A DNA stretch of 64,000 nt from Actinomyces timonensis DSM 23838 (GTDB lineage Bacteria > Actinomycetota > Actinomycetes > Actinomycetales > Actinomycetaceae). Position 1 is the stretch's first letter; every line of letters starts with the position of its first letter. The position numbers and the translations under genes are program-made. Positions 9,263 through 17,139 of the stretch are shown here, piece after piece. The notes beneath the pieces were generated by a model. The model was not told the DNA's origin. It saw only the letters and a program-made list of their open reading frames with translations, and searched no databases. The DNA is taken from positions 237,025 through 301,024 of the forward strand of contig NZ_JH806633.1 of NCBI RefSeq assembly GCF_000295095.1, given 5' to 3'.

Positions 9263-9973
9263 TCAGTCCCGCTCCAAGTCCAAGTCCCCCCTGCGCATGG
9301 CCTCCGCCACAGCAGCCGCCCGAGAGTCGACGCCGAGCTTGGCGTAGGCGCGCAGCAGATGCGTCTTGACGGTCGCCTCCGAGACGTACAGCCGCGCGCC
9401 GATCTCCGCGTTGGACAACCCCTGGGCAACAGTGGCGAGCACCTCGCGCTCGCGAGGGGACAGGGGCGGGCCGGGCGGAGCGGCGGCTCGCTGGGAGGCG
9501 CGCATGAGACGGGACGCGATCGATGGGGACATGGAGGGGCGCGCCCGGGCGGCGGCGCGCACGGCGGCGGCGATCTCCTCCCTGGGGGCGTCCTTGAGGA
9601 GGTAGCCCACGGCCCCCGCCCGCACCGCCTTGAGGATGTCGGAATCGGTGTCGTAGGTGGTCAGGATGACGACGCGCGGGGCATCCGGCAGTGCCAGGAT
9701 CTCGCGCGTGGCCTCCACGCCGCCCATGGAGGGCATGCGCAGGTCCATGAGGACCACATCAGCGCGCGTGGCGCCGGCCAGCTCCACGGCCTGAGCGCCG
9801 TTGCCGGCATGGCCGACCACCTCGATGCCCTGCTCATCCTCCATGAGCCGGACGATCCCCGAGCGCACGACCGGGTGGTCGTCGACGACGATGAGGCGGA
9901 CACCGCTTGTCGCGGCGGAGGACTCATCGGGGCTCTTCCGGGGAGCCAGGGGCGGATCGGCCAAGCGCTTCAT
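9263..9973 (-). CDS. NarL/LuxR-family response regulator
   Basis: A 236-residue two-component response regulator. The receiver domain (about 25-145) shows the acidic pair VVDDHPVVRSG, the phospho-acceptor Asp in DVVLMDLRMP, and the switch Thr and Lys in LTTYDT and YLLKDA. The C-terminal LuxR-type HTH (about 165-230) has LSPREREVLATVAQGLSNAEI and SEATVKTHLL. It overlaps the preceding histidine kinase gene by 4 bp (ATGA), so the two form one unit. The adjacent ABC exporter is the likely target, as in LnrJK-LnrLMN and similar drug-sensing modules. A CAGAAT hexamer 6 nt before ATG lies inside the kinase gene. Confidence 0.93.
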   Translation of the reverse strand: MKRLADPPLAPRKSPDESSAATSGVRLIVVDDHPVVRSGIVRLMEDEQGIEVVGHAGNGAQAVELAGATRADVVLMDLRMPSMGGVEATREILALPDAPRVVILTTYDTDSDILKAVRAGAVGYLLKDAPREEIAAAVRAAARARPSMSPSIASRLMRASQRAAAPPGPPLSPREREVLATVAQGLSNAEIGARLYVSEATVKTHLLRAYAKLGVDSRAAAVAEAMRRGDLDLERD

Positions 9974-11028
9974 AGCGGTATTCTGGCCTCTAGGAGAGTC
10001 CCAGTCATGCCTTTGGGCGCGCTAGTCCGCGCCGGGTCCACCGTCAGGCCGCCACCCAGCGCTTCCAGGCGCTCGCGCATGCCTGTCAGGCCGGTGCCCT
10101 CCGGCGCTCCCTGGATTCCGGCGCCGTCGTCCTCCACCTTCACGACGAGCTCAGGAGCGCAGCCGTCCTCGATGGAGACCTCGACGCGGGCCCAGGAGGC
10201 GCGCGCGTGGCGGCGCACATTGGCCAGCGCCTCTTGGACGATTCGTAGGACCGCCGCCTCCACCTGCGGGGACAGGTCACGGGTCAGGAGAAAGTTGAGC
10301 GCGGGGACGGGGCCGCCGTGCTTGGGCTGCGCCTCGCACAGTCGCCTGAGCGAGTCCCCGAGGCCGTCGCGCATGCCCGGCGGGCCATCACCGGCGATGA
10401 GGGCGCGAGCCTCGCCCAGGCCCTCGCGGGCGATCGCGCCCATGCGCTCGTGGACATCCGCGGCCTCCTGCCCCGTGGCGGAGGCCGCCACCTGCGACAG
10501 GGTGATGAGCGAGACGAAGGACTGGGCGAGGGTGTCGTGAACCTCGCGCGCCCAGCGCTGCCTCTCGGCGTTGGCGGCCGCCGAGCGCTCCGCGGCGACG
10601 AGCGCCTCCTGGGTCCTCTCCAGCTCATCCAGGGCCCGCTGGGTCGCAGCCAGGGCCTCCTCCTTGTCCGCCAGGGCGCTCCTGGCGCGCTCGCCCAGGG
10701 AGGCGATCCAGGTGAGCCAGAAGCCGATGCTGATGGAACCGGCTGTGGACAGTAAGGCAACGAGTGCGGCCGGCCACAGGCCGATCTGCCCGGTCAGGCA
10801 CGCCGCGATGCCCACACCGAAGACCGCGCTCGCCACACTCGCGGTGCGCGCATTGCGATGCGTGATCCACAGCGCCGGGTAGACCAGTGAGAAGCCCCCG
10901 CAGGCCAGGGGTGTCAGGCTCAGGGGGTAGAGCTCACCGGCCGCCAGGACCCATGCGGCGGCGCACCACCACCAGCGTTCAAAGGGCCCCGCGGGCTCGG
11001 TCATCTCACGAGGGTCGGCGGCGCTCAT
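9970..11028 (-). CDS. Sensor histidine kinase (HisKA_3 type)
   Basis: A two-component membrane kinase of about 352 aa. N-terminal hydrophobic segments at roughly residues 20-115 (such as WWCAAAWVLAAGELYPLS and VASAVFGVGIAACL) look like 4-5 short TM helices with no large extracellular sensor. A coiled linker then leads to the DHp helix with the phospho-acceptor His in REVHDTLAQSF (about 158-168), and to an HATPase_c domain ending LTGMRERLEALGG. This intramembrane-sensing layout is typical of kinases paired with drug-efflux ABC transporters. The start is uncertain: ATG 11028 has GAGACT 6 nt upstream, but 11004 and 11118 are also in frame. ATG 11028 lies inside the hairpin that follows the ABC operon. 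Confidence 0.88.
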   Translation of the reverse strand: MSAADPREMTEPAGPFERWWWCAAAWVLAAGELYPLSLTPLACGGFSLVYPALWITHRNARTASVASAVFGVGIAACLTGQIGLWPAALVALLSTAGSISIGFWLTWIASLGERARSALADKEEALAATQRALDELERTQEALVAAERSAAANAERQRWAREVHDTLAQSFVSLITLSQVAASATGQEAADVHERMGAIAREGLGEARALIAGDGPPGMRDGLGDSLRRLCEAQPKHGGPVPALNFLLTRDLSPQVEAAVLRIVQEALANVRRHARASWARVEVSIEDGCAPELVVKVEDDGAGIQGAPEGTGLTGMRERLEALGGGLTVDPARTSAPKGMTGTLLEARIPL

Positions 11029-11061
11029 GGGTGAAGTCTCGCCCATGAGCGCCGCCGACCC
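11012..11061 (-). terminator. Perfect 20-bp inverted repeat between ABC permease and kinase genes
   Basis: Arms 11012-11031 and 11042-11061 are exact reverse complements (20 of 20) with a 10-nt loop. With a small bulge the pairing extends outward through CTCACG/CGTGAG. It starts 14 nt after the permease stop codon on the minus strand, the expected place for an intrinsic terminator, although there is no U-tract. The likely ATG of the histidine kinase (11026-11028) is inside the kinase-proximal arm, so the element may also influence kinase expression. Confidence 0.6.
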
Positions 11062-11075
11062 CCTGCGTGAGGACC

Positions 11076-11900
11076 TCACCGGTCGAAGGTGTCCCGGCGC
11101 GAGGCGATGATCGCCCACACCACGCCGATGACGACCCAGGCAGTCAGGACTGCCAGGCCCATGCCCGTGTTCCAGGAGCCGCCCAGCTCATTGGACTTCA
11201 GGGCGTCGGGGAGGAAGCCCTGGCGCAGGAGCTGGGTGGACCACCGCACCGGGAGGACGGAGACGGCGTTGACGAGCCAGCTCGGCAGCATGTCCATCGG
11301 CAGGAAGAGCCCTGAGACGAAGGGGATGATGATGAAGATCGGCAGCACCACTCCCAGGGTGACCTGGGAGGTGCGGAGCGTGCGGCCCAGCGCGATCCCG
11401 ATCGCCGCGCAGTAGGCGGTCGTCAGGACGCACACCAGCAGGATGAGGCCCCAGGCGGCTGGTGAGGTCGGCAGGCTCACCCCCAAGGCCAGGACGCCGG
11501 TGAGAATGAGGACCACCGTGCACAGGGCCGTGATGAGCGCTGACGAGATGATCTTGGACATCAGGAAGGCCCAGGCGGGGCACGGCAGCAGGGCCAGGCG
11601 CCTGAGGAAGCCCTCCTCGCGCTCGTTGGTGACATCGATCGACAGGTTGAACAGGCAGTTGGACATGATTCCCAGGGTCGCCATGGCGGGCAGCGAGATC
11701 GCCGCGTAGCTCAGGCCTGTGGGGTATGCCTGGTTGAAGACCGTGGCGAACAGGACGTACATGCCCACGGGGTAGGCCATGGCCATGATGATGACGATCG
11801 GGGTGCGCCACATCTTGCGCAGGTTCTTGACAGCCAGGCCGCCCACGATCCGGCCGGATGACCCGGGGCGGTGCGCGGCGTGGGTGGGTGCGGTGGTCAT
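11076..11900 (-). CDS. ABC-2 type transporter permease
   Basis: A 274-residue integral membrane permease with about six TM helices (for example VIIMAMAYPVGMYVLFA, LPAMATLGIMSNCLFNL, ALITALCTVVLILTGVLAL, GVVLPIFIIIPFVSGLFLP, and a last helix near the C-terminus), typical of ABC2_membrane drug and lipid exporters. ATG at 11900 overlaps the ATPase stop by 4 bp. The upstream in-frame extension lies inside the ATPase gene and is discarded. It works with the ATPase encoded just upstream, and the downstream two-component system probably senses the exported compound. The substrate is unknown. Confidence 0.9.
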   Translation of the reverse strand: MTTAPTHAAHRPGSSGRIVGGLAVKNLRKMWRTPIVIIMAMAYPVGMYVLFATVFNQAYPTGLSYAAISLPAMATLGIMSNCLFNLSIDVTNEREEGFLRRLALLPCPAWAFLMSKIISSALITALCTVVLILTGVLALGVSLPTSPAAWGLILLVCVLTTAYCAAIGIALGRTLRTSQVTLGVVLPIFIIIPFVSGLFLPMDMLPSWLVNAVSVLPVRWSTQLLRQGFLPDALKSNELGGSWNTGMGLAVLTAWVVIGVVWAIIASRRDTFDR

Positions 11901-12802
11901 GAGGCCCTCCTGGCTGGCTCGGGTGCGGAATCCTCGGACTGGTGGTGCGCCTCGACGAGGGCCAGGTAGTGGTCCTCCAGGCTCGGGCGCGCGACCTGCA
12001 GACCCGGCACCTCGCCGTCCCTTCCTCGCAGGCGGCCCATGAGGTCGGCGACGACGGCGGTGGGGGTGGGGGTCTCGACGCTGCGGGTGGCCCCGTTCTC
12101 GATCCAGGTCACCTTCGAGGTCTGCCCGGAGGCGGCGCGCAGGGCCGCGGGGCTGCCCTGCTCGACGATGCGCCCGTCCAGGAGGATGGCGACGTCGTCG
12201 GCCAGGACCTCCGCCTCCTCCAGGTAGTGGGTGGTCAGCAAGATGGTCGTGCCGTCGCTCTTGAGGTCGGACACCAGCTGCCACAGGGCGCGGCGAGCCC
12301 CGGGGTCGAAGCCGGTGGTCGGCTCATCGAGGAATAGCAGCTCGGGGCGCCCCACGATCGCCATGGCGATGTCGAGGCGGCGGCGGCGACCACCGGACAG
12401 GCGCCCGGCCAGGGTGTGGGCGTCGTCGGTCAGGCCCACTCGCTCAACGGCCTCGTCGACGTCCATCGGGTGGGCGAAGAAGCGGGAGACGAGATCGACG
12501 ACCTCGCGCACCCTCAACTCGCCGAGGTCGCCCGAGGTCTGGGAGACGACTCCCAGACGGGACCTCCACGTGTCCAGGCGCGGCCCCGGGTCCTGGCCCA
12601 GCACCCGTACCGTGCCGGAGGTGGCGCGGCGCAGGCCCTGGAGGATCTCCACGGTGGTGGTCTTGCCGGCTCCGTTGGGGCCCAGCAGGCATAGGGTCGT
12701 GCCGTGGGGAACGGTCAGGTCCAGGCCCTGCAGGACCTTCTTGGGCGGGTACTCCTTCGTCAGGGAACGGATCTCGATCGCGGGGCTGCGTGTGGTGTCC
12801 AT
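11897..12802 (-). CDS. ABC transporter ATP-binding protein
   Basis: A 301-residue ATPase of the DrrA/CcmA-type drug exporter family. Walker A is GPNGAGKTT (about 39-47), the Q-loop lies near VVSQTSGDLG, the signature is LSGGRRRRLD, Walker B is LLFLDEPTTGFDP, and the H-loop is LLTTHYLEEAE. The C-terminal ~80 residues form a DUF4162-like extension. It is the first gene of a permease-kinase-regulator cluster transcribed leftward. AATAAT lies 7 nt before the ATG with no Shine-Dalgarno sequence, suggesting a leaderless start. The substrate is unknown; antibiotic or lantibiotic export is a reasonable inference from the architecture. Confidence 0.93.
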   Translation of the reverse strand: MDTTRSPAIEIRSLTKEYPPKKVLQGLDLTVPHGTTLCLLGPNGAGKTTTVEILQGLRRATSGTVRVLGQDPGPRLDTWRSRLGVVSQTSGDLGELRVREVVDLVSRFFAHPMDVDEAVERVGLTDDAHTLAGRLSGGRRRRLDIAMAIVGRPELLFLDEPTTGFDPGARRALWQLVSDLKSDGTTILLTTHYLEEAEVLADDVAILLDGRIVEQGSPAALRAASGQTSKVTWIENGATRSVETPTPTAVVADLMGRLRGRDGEVPGLQVARPSLEDHYLALVEAHHQSEDSAPEPARRAS

Positions 12803-12809
12803 CGGCTTG

Positions 12810-12815
12810 ATTATT
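12810..12815 (-). promoter_or_regulatory. -10 box, probable leaderless promoter of ABC ATPase gene
   Basis: On the minus strand AATAAT ends 7 nt before the ATG at 12802, in one of the few AT-rich spots of the ABC-ddl divergent spacer (12803-12961). The rest of that 159-bp spacer shows no gene. Confidence 0.45.
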
Positions 12816-12949
12816 GGGATGCGACTCTCTCGGCGGTATCGCTCGGACAGGCGACGGTCCTGTCATCTGATCGGCTGACACATAGGCCGGGAAAACGGCG
12901 GTATGGCGGGAGGAACCGCCGGCCTTCCTCCGGGCGGGGGCGCCCACGG

Positions 12950-12955
12950 TAGCCT
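12950..12955 (+). promoter_or_regulatory. -10 box, probable leaderless promoter of ddl
   Basis: TAGCCT ends 6 nt before the ATG at 12962; no Shine-Dalgarno sequence is present. Confidence 0.5.
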
Positions 12956-12961
12956 GAGCCC

Positions 12962-14167
12962 ATGTCTGAGACCCTGGAACCCACCGCTCCCGCAGCTGAA
13001 CCCGCCTCCGACGCCGCTGGGGCGCCCACCGCCTCCCCCGCGCCCGGCAAGCGGGTGCGCGTCGCCGTCGTCTTCGGGGGGCGCAGCGGGGAGCACACGA
13101 TCTCCTGCGCCACCGCCGCCGGGGTCCTGTCCGCGATCGACCGGGAGCGCTACGAGGTCGTGCCCATCGGCATCACCCTGGACGGCAAGTGGGTCCTCGT
13201 CGACGACGACCCCGCCGCCCTCGAGCTGCGCGACGACGCCCCGCCGGTGCAGGTCACCGCCGAGGGCCTCGGGCGCGGGGAGCTCGCCATCCGCCTGGGC
13301 GGGGGAGTGCCGGTTGCCCTCACCCAGGCCGGCCCGAGCATCCTGGAGGCGATCGACGTCGTCCTGCCCCTCCTGCACGGCCCCTACGGCGAGGACGGCA
13401 CCATCCAGGGGATGCTGGAGATGCTGGGCCTGCCCTACGTGGGCTGCGGCGTCCTCGCCTCCGCGGCCGGCATGGACAAGCAGGTCACCAAGGTCCTCCT
13501 CGCCGACGCCGGGATCCCCACCGCGCCGCACGTCGTCGTCGGCCCCCACGCCTGGAAGCGCGACCCCGAGGCCATTCTCGCCGCCTGCCAGGACCTCGCC
13601 TACCCGCTGTTCGTCAAGCCCGCCCGCGCCGGCTCGTCGCTCGGCATCACGCGCGTGGAGGCGCCCGAGCAGCTGCGCGCCGCCATCGAGACCGCCCGCG
13701 AGGTCGACCCCAAGGTGCTCGTGGAGTCCGGGATCGTGGGCCGCGAGATCGAGGTCGCCGTCCTGGGCGGCCGCGGCGATGAGGCCCCCCGCGTGGCCGA
13801 GCCCGGCGAGATCGCCATGGACACCGCCCACGGCGCTGGCGAGTTCTACGACTACGAGACGAAGTACCTCGCGCACGACGCCGTCGCCATGGTCTGCCCC
13901 GCGCCCGTCGCGCCCGAGGAGCGCGAGCTGCTCATGACCACCGCCGCCCGCGCCTTCGAGGCCATCGGCGCCGAGGGCCTGACCCGCGTCGACTTCTTCC
14001 TCACCCCCGACGGGCGCGCGATCGTCAACGAGGTCAACACGATGCCCGGCTTCACCCCCTTCTCCATGTACCCCTACATGTGGCAGAAGAGCGGGATGAC
14101 CTACCCCGAGCTTGTCAGTGAGCTCATCGAGCTGGCCCTGGCCCGCCCCACGGATGTCAACCGCTGA
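12962..14167 (+). CDS. ddl: D-alanine--D-alanine ligase
   Basis: Ddl joins two D-alanines with ATP to make the dipeptide end of the peptidoglycan precursor. It is a 401-residue ATP-grasp enzyme: N-terminal VAVVFGGRSGEHTISCATA (about 36-54), HGPYGEDGTIQGMLEMLG, ATP-grasp loop KPARAGSSLGI, and metal-binding VNEVNTMPGFTPFSMYP near the C-terminus. The first ~33 residues are a low-complexity Ala/Pro extension. The residue after EDGTIQGMLEMLGLP is Tyr (LPYVGCGV), the form associated with D-Ala-D-Ala rather than D-Ala-D-lactate synthesis. thiL starts 1 bp after the stop. Confidence 0.97.
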   Translation: MSETLEPTAPAAEPASDAAGAPTASPAPGKRVRVAVVFGGRSGEHTISCATAAGVLSAIDRERYEVVPIGITLDGKWVLVDDDPAALELRDDAPPVQVTAEGLGRGELAIRLGGGVPVALTQAGPSILEAIDVVLPLLHGPYGEDGTIQGMLEMLGLPYVGCGVLASAAGMDKQVTKVLLADAGIPTAPHVVVGPHAWKRDPEAILAACQDLAYPLFVKPARAGSSLGITRVEAPEQLRAAIETAREVDPKVLVESGIVGREIEVAVLGGRGDEAPRVAEPGEIAMDTAHGAGEFYDYETKYLAHDAVAMVCPAPVAPEERELLMTTAARAFEAIGAEGLTRVDFFLTPDGRAIVNEVNTMPGFTPFSMYPYMWQKSGMTYPELVSELIELALARPTDVNR

Positions 14168-14168
14168 G

Positions 14169-15302
14169 ATGCGGGGGAGCGTGGGAGCGCGGGGCGGCCC
14201 GGGCGGGGATGACGCCGGGCTGACCGTCGCCGAGGTCGGCGAGGAGGGCATCATCGCCCGCTTCACCCCACTGCTGCCCCACGCCGCGGGCGAGGTCGTG
14301 GGCACCGGCGACGACTGCGCCGTCCTGGCCGCGCCCGACGGCCGCTACGCGGTGAGCACCGACGTGCTCGTCGAGGGCTCGCACTTCCGCACGGACTGGT
14401 CGACGCCGCAGCAGGTGGGCCGGCGCGCCGCCGCCCAGAACCTCGCCGACGTCGCCGCTATGGGCGCCTGCCCGACCGCCCTGACGGTGGGGCTCGCCAT
14501 GCCGGGAACGACGCCCATCGCCTGGGTGGAGGGGATGGTCGCGGGACTGGGCGAGGCCTGCCGCGAGTGCGGCGCGGGCGTGGTCGGCGGCGACCTCGTC
14601 AGTGGTCCCACTATCGTCATCTCCGTGACCGTCCTGGGCGACCTCCACGGGCGCGCCCCCGTGCTCCGCTCCGGGGCGAGGCCCGGGGACGCCATCGTGC
14701 ATGTGGGCGCGCCGGGGCGCAGCGCGGCCGGGCTGGCGCTCCTCAGCGCCGGGATAGGCGTGGGGGATGGCGGCGGCGCGGACAGCCCCGAGGGCGGGCG
14801 CGCGAACGATGAGACCGCGGAGGCGCGGGCGTGCCTCGCTGCCTTCCGCGCGCCGAGCCCGCCCCTCGCGGCGGGCCCCGCACTGGCCGAGGCCGGGGCC
14901 ACCGCGATGATGGACGTCTCGGACTCCCTGCTGCGCGACGGCGACCGGATCGCCCGCGCGAGCGGCGTCCTCCTCGATCTTGACGAGCCCGCCCTGGGCG
15001 GGAGCGCGCTCGCGGACGCGGCGGGATCACTCACGCCGGTTGCCCGCTTGATCGCCGACGATGAGGCAGCTGCCGTGGCGCTGGCCCGCGCGTGGGTGCT
15101 CACCGGGGGAGAGGACCACGGCATGCTGGCCACCGTGCCCGCCGAGGTCGCCGCTGCTCCCGCCGGTTCCCCGGGAGGCCTCCCCGAGGGGGCGCGCGTC
15201 ATCGGCCGCGTGCGCGAGACAGGCGCAGGCGAGAGGCCAGGGGTGCGAGTGGGCGGCCGGGCCCCGGAGGCCGGCCTCGGCTGGGACCACTTCGGGGGCT
15301 GA
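14169..15302 (+). CDS. thiL: Thiamine-monophosphate kinase
   Basis: ThiL phosphorylates thiamine monophosphate to the cofactor thiamine diphosphate. The ~377-residue protein has the PurM/AIR-synthase fold markers GTGDDCAVL (about 41-49), STDVLVEGSHFRTDW, AAQNLADVAAMGA and MDVSDSLLRDG. ATG 14169, one base past the ddl stop, is the simplest start; ATG 14154 within the end of ddl is also in frame. The C-terminal half contains a Gly/Glu-rich insertion near residues 195-215 that is not conserved in the family. A large stem-loop follows the stop codon. Confidence 0.93.
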   Translation: MRGSVGARGGPGGDDAGLTVAEVGEEGIIARFTPLLPHAAGEVVGTGDDCAVLAAPDGRYAVSTDVLVEGSHFRTDWSTPQQVGRRAAAQNLADVAAMGACPTALTVGLAMPGTTPIAWVEGMVAGLGEACRECGAGVVGGDLVSGPTIVISVTVLGDLHGRAPVLRSGARPGDAIVHVGAPGRSAAGLALLSAGIGVGDGGGADSPEGGRANDETAEARACLAAFRAPSPPLAAGPALAEAGATAMMDVSDSLLRDGDRIARASGVLLDLDEPALGGSALADAAGSLTPVARLIADDEAAAVALARAWVLTGGEDHGMLATVPAEVAAAPAGSPGGLPEGARVIGRVRETGAGERPGVRVGGRAPEAGLGWDHFGG

Positions 15303-15341
15303 GCGTTCTCCGGCGTCCGAGACTGGACAGGCTGGACTCTG

Positions 15342-15443
15342 GCGTCTGGGGGCGGGAAGGCCAGGCCCATCATCCGCGCCCCTCGTGCCTCGGGGCGCTC
15401 CCGCCAGCCCCGCCACGGTCCTGGCCCTCCCGCCCCCAAACGC
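15342..15443 (-). repeat. 102-nt stem-loop with 24-bp arms and nested hairpin
   Basis: Arms 15342-15365 and 15420-15443 are inverted repeats with two mismatches. Read on the minus strand both mismatches become G-U wobbles, so the fold is better as a minus-strand RNA. Inside the loop GCGCCCC and GGGGCGC form a second 7-bp hairpin. It lies between thiL and the AT-richer 2H-phosphoesterase gene. It could be a terminator for thiL, a small RNA or a miniature element; no target-site duplication was identified. Confidence 0.6.
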
Positions 15444-15514
15444 GAGGCGTCCGCAACCGCAGGGCGCGCGCCCAATACCGACCTCAGCGCAATACCTCTT
15501 CATCTAAGGAGTGC

Positions 15515-16219
15515 ATGATGGAAACTCTGCACGAGTTCAATGACCGCGTCAGATCGTTCCAGATAAATTCGGTGCCCGATGAGCCGCGATTCGGGCTCCC
15601 CGTGTCGCTGCAAGAGAAAGTTGCCCAGCGGACCGGCGCGCTGCGGCCATACTACGGGAATACTGTCGCATATCTCCTTTCTGACGGTGCGAGAGACCTT
15701 GTCGGCTCTGCTGTGAATGAACTTAATTCTCGTTTCGGTGAATCGCTGTCGCTTCCGCTTCCCCTGGAAACGGCGCACGTGACGCTTCATGATCTCTACG
15801 CCTCCCCGGACCGAGCGCACGTCGCTCGACAAATCGACGCCAGTACCGCGATTGTGGTAGATGCGGTCGCGAAAGCGCGCGCGATAGGCGCTATTTACAC
15901 CGAATGCACAGCCGTTTTCAATCTTATGAACACGAGCGTCGCCATCGGACTCAGAGCTGCAGATCAGGATGAGCATCGCAAACTACAGGCCGCGCGGCAT
16001 CTGTTTGACAAGATTGTCCCCTCTGGTCAATATACTCCCCACATCACGCTTGCTTACTATAGGCCCTCGGCACCCATTCTATTGCCACCAGAAGAATTCC
16101 GGGACGCGCTCAAGGATCTTACCGAAGGCCTCGCTGGCGCTCCTGTCGTGCTTGAACCTGACCGGCTACACGCAATGTGCTTCAGTTCAATGAAGGAGTA
16201 TTGGACGGTCAGGCAATGA
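15515..16219 (+). CDS. 2H phosphoesterase / 2'-5' RNA ligase-like protein
   Basis: A 234-residue protein with the two His-x-Thr motifs of the 2H phosphoesterase superfamily: AHVTLHDL (about residues 87-94) and PHITLAYY (about 181-188). Family members hydrolyse or form 2',5' or cyclic phosphodiester bonds (LigT, CPDases, anti-CBASS Acb1). The sequence reminds me of Firmicute-type 2H proteins with a leading LHEFNDRV and a central NLMNTSVAIGL. Base composition is visibly AT-richer than its neighbours and codon use differs (many third-position A/T), which suggests horizontal transfer. AAGGA at 15506-15510 serves ATG 15515 or 15518. The substrate is unknown; RNA repair or cyclic-nucleotide cleavage are both possible. 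Confidence 0.8.
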   Translation: MMETLHEFNDRVRSFQINSVPDEPRFGLPVSLQEKVAQRTGALRPYYGNTVAYLLSDGARDLVGSAVNELNSRFGESLSLPLPLETAHVTLHDLYASPDRAHVARQIDASTAIVVDAVAKARAIGAIYTECTAVFNLMNTSVAIGLRAADQDEHRKLQAARHLFDKIVPSGQYTPHITLAYYRPSAPILLPPEEFRDALKDLTEGLAGAPVVLEPDRLHAMCFSSMKEYWTVRQ

Positions 16220-16390
16220 AACGATGTGAAAAGTATAGTTTATCTATTTGCTGAGCATGTGCTTCAGTCCTAATTGATAGGAGCGTCGCGTTGGCGACGC
16301 GGGCGTGGCCTCGGGGGCATGGCAGGCGGTGGACTCGCCGTCGTGCTCGCTGCTGTGACCGTTCGGTCGTCCATCGAGAGCGCGCACAAT

Positions 16391-16515
16391 CCGTTGAGAG
16401 CTTCCCCAGGCCGTTGAAAGCATGTCCAAAAGCCGTCTTGAGCACCCCGCTACGGGATGCTCAAGACGGTCTGGAGATGCTTCAGACGGTCTCCAGGTGC
16501 TTTCGACGGCTCCGC
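16391..16515. repeat. Mirror-image cluster of six ~20-bp repeats
   Basis: Three units start at 16391, 16411 and 16433 (CCGTTGAGAGC, CCGTTGAAAGCA, CCGTCTTGAGCA). They are followed by three inverted units at 16456, 16476 and 16496 (GATGCTCAAGACGG, GATGCTTCAGACGG, GGTGCTTTCGACGG). Spacing is 20-22 bp. The central pair forms a perfect 12-bp stem (16433-16444 with 16458-16469) with a further 4-bp inner stem around CTA. Confidence 0.75.
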
Positions 16516-16815
16516 CAGCGCCTCGCCGCTCCGCGCATGACGAGGCATGTAGGACGTTTTCTGTTGGTTCTGGTGTCTGCTGGCGCTGGGGTCGATGGTC
16601 CGGTCGGCGGTCTCGTCGGGTGCGCGGAGCACCGGCGGCTGCGCCTCGCACTGCTGGTTGCGCTGAGCACCTTCGGATGCGTTCCCACCGCACCCCACGG
16701 TGCTGGAGGCAACCACCGGTGCAGGACGCACCCCGCGGCGGACTCCAGGCGCTGGCCGACGGCGCAGCGTCGCCGATGACTCCCACGCCCCGCTCCGCCC
16801 GGCTCGCCTGTACGC

Positions 16816-16964
16816 GGGTTCGCGGATCATGCCGGGGGTTCGCGGATCATGCCGGGGGTTCGGGGCGCAGGACGGGGGTTCAGGGCACAGGACGGGGCCG
16901 TTGCCCCCGTCCAGTGGGGGAAGACCCCGGCCAGAGGGGCGAACCCCCGTCCAGAGGACCACGA
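16816..16964. repeat. Second cluster of 20-bp repeats in opposed orientation
   Basis: Four direct 20-bp units (16816-16835, 16836-16855, 16856-16875, 16876-16895) share GGGTTC plus a terminal CGG; the first two are identical. After a 9-nt gap, three 20-bp units (16905-16924, 16925-16944, 16945-16964) share CCCCGTCCAG or CCCCGGCCAG and read as the reverse complement type. The head-to-head layout matches the cluster at 16391 although the sequence differs. Confidence 0.7.
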
Positions 16965-17139
16965 CGGCCACCTATCGGAGGAGGCCTCTCCTGTCTCCCG
17001 GGCTCACTCTGGGCTCGCACGGGTGACACCCCGCCCCCGCGCTCGCGCAGCGGCGCGACGCTGGTGGGCCCCACCCCACGGGCGGCACGGCCAGGACCGG
17101 CAGGCGCGTGCGGGGTCCGCCCCCTGACTCCGCCACGCT

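Noticed and set aside
16391-16964. CRISPR array
   Set aside because: Units are contiguous or near-contiguous 20-mers with no unique spacers, change orientation midway, and no cas genes are nearby.
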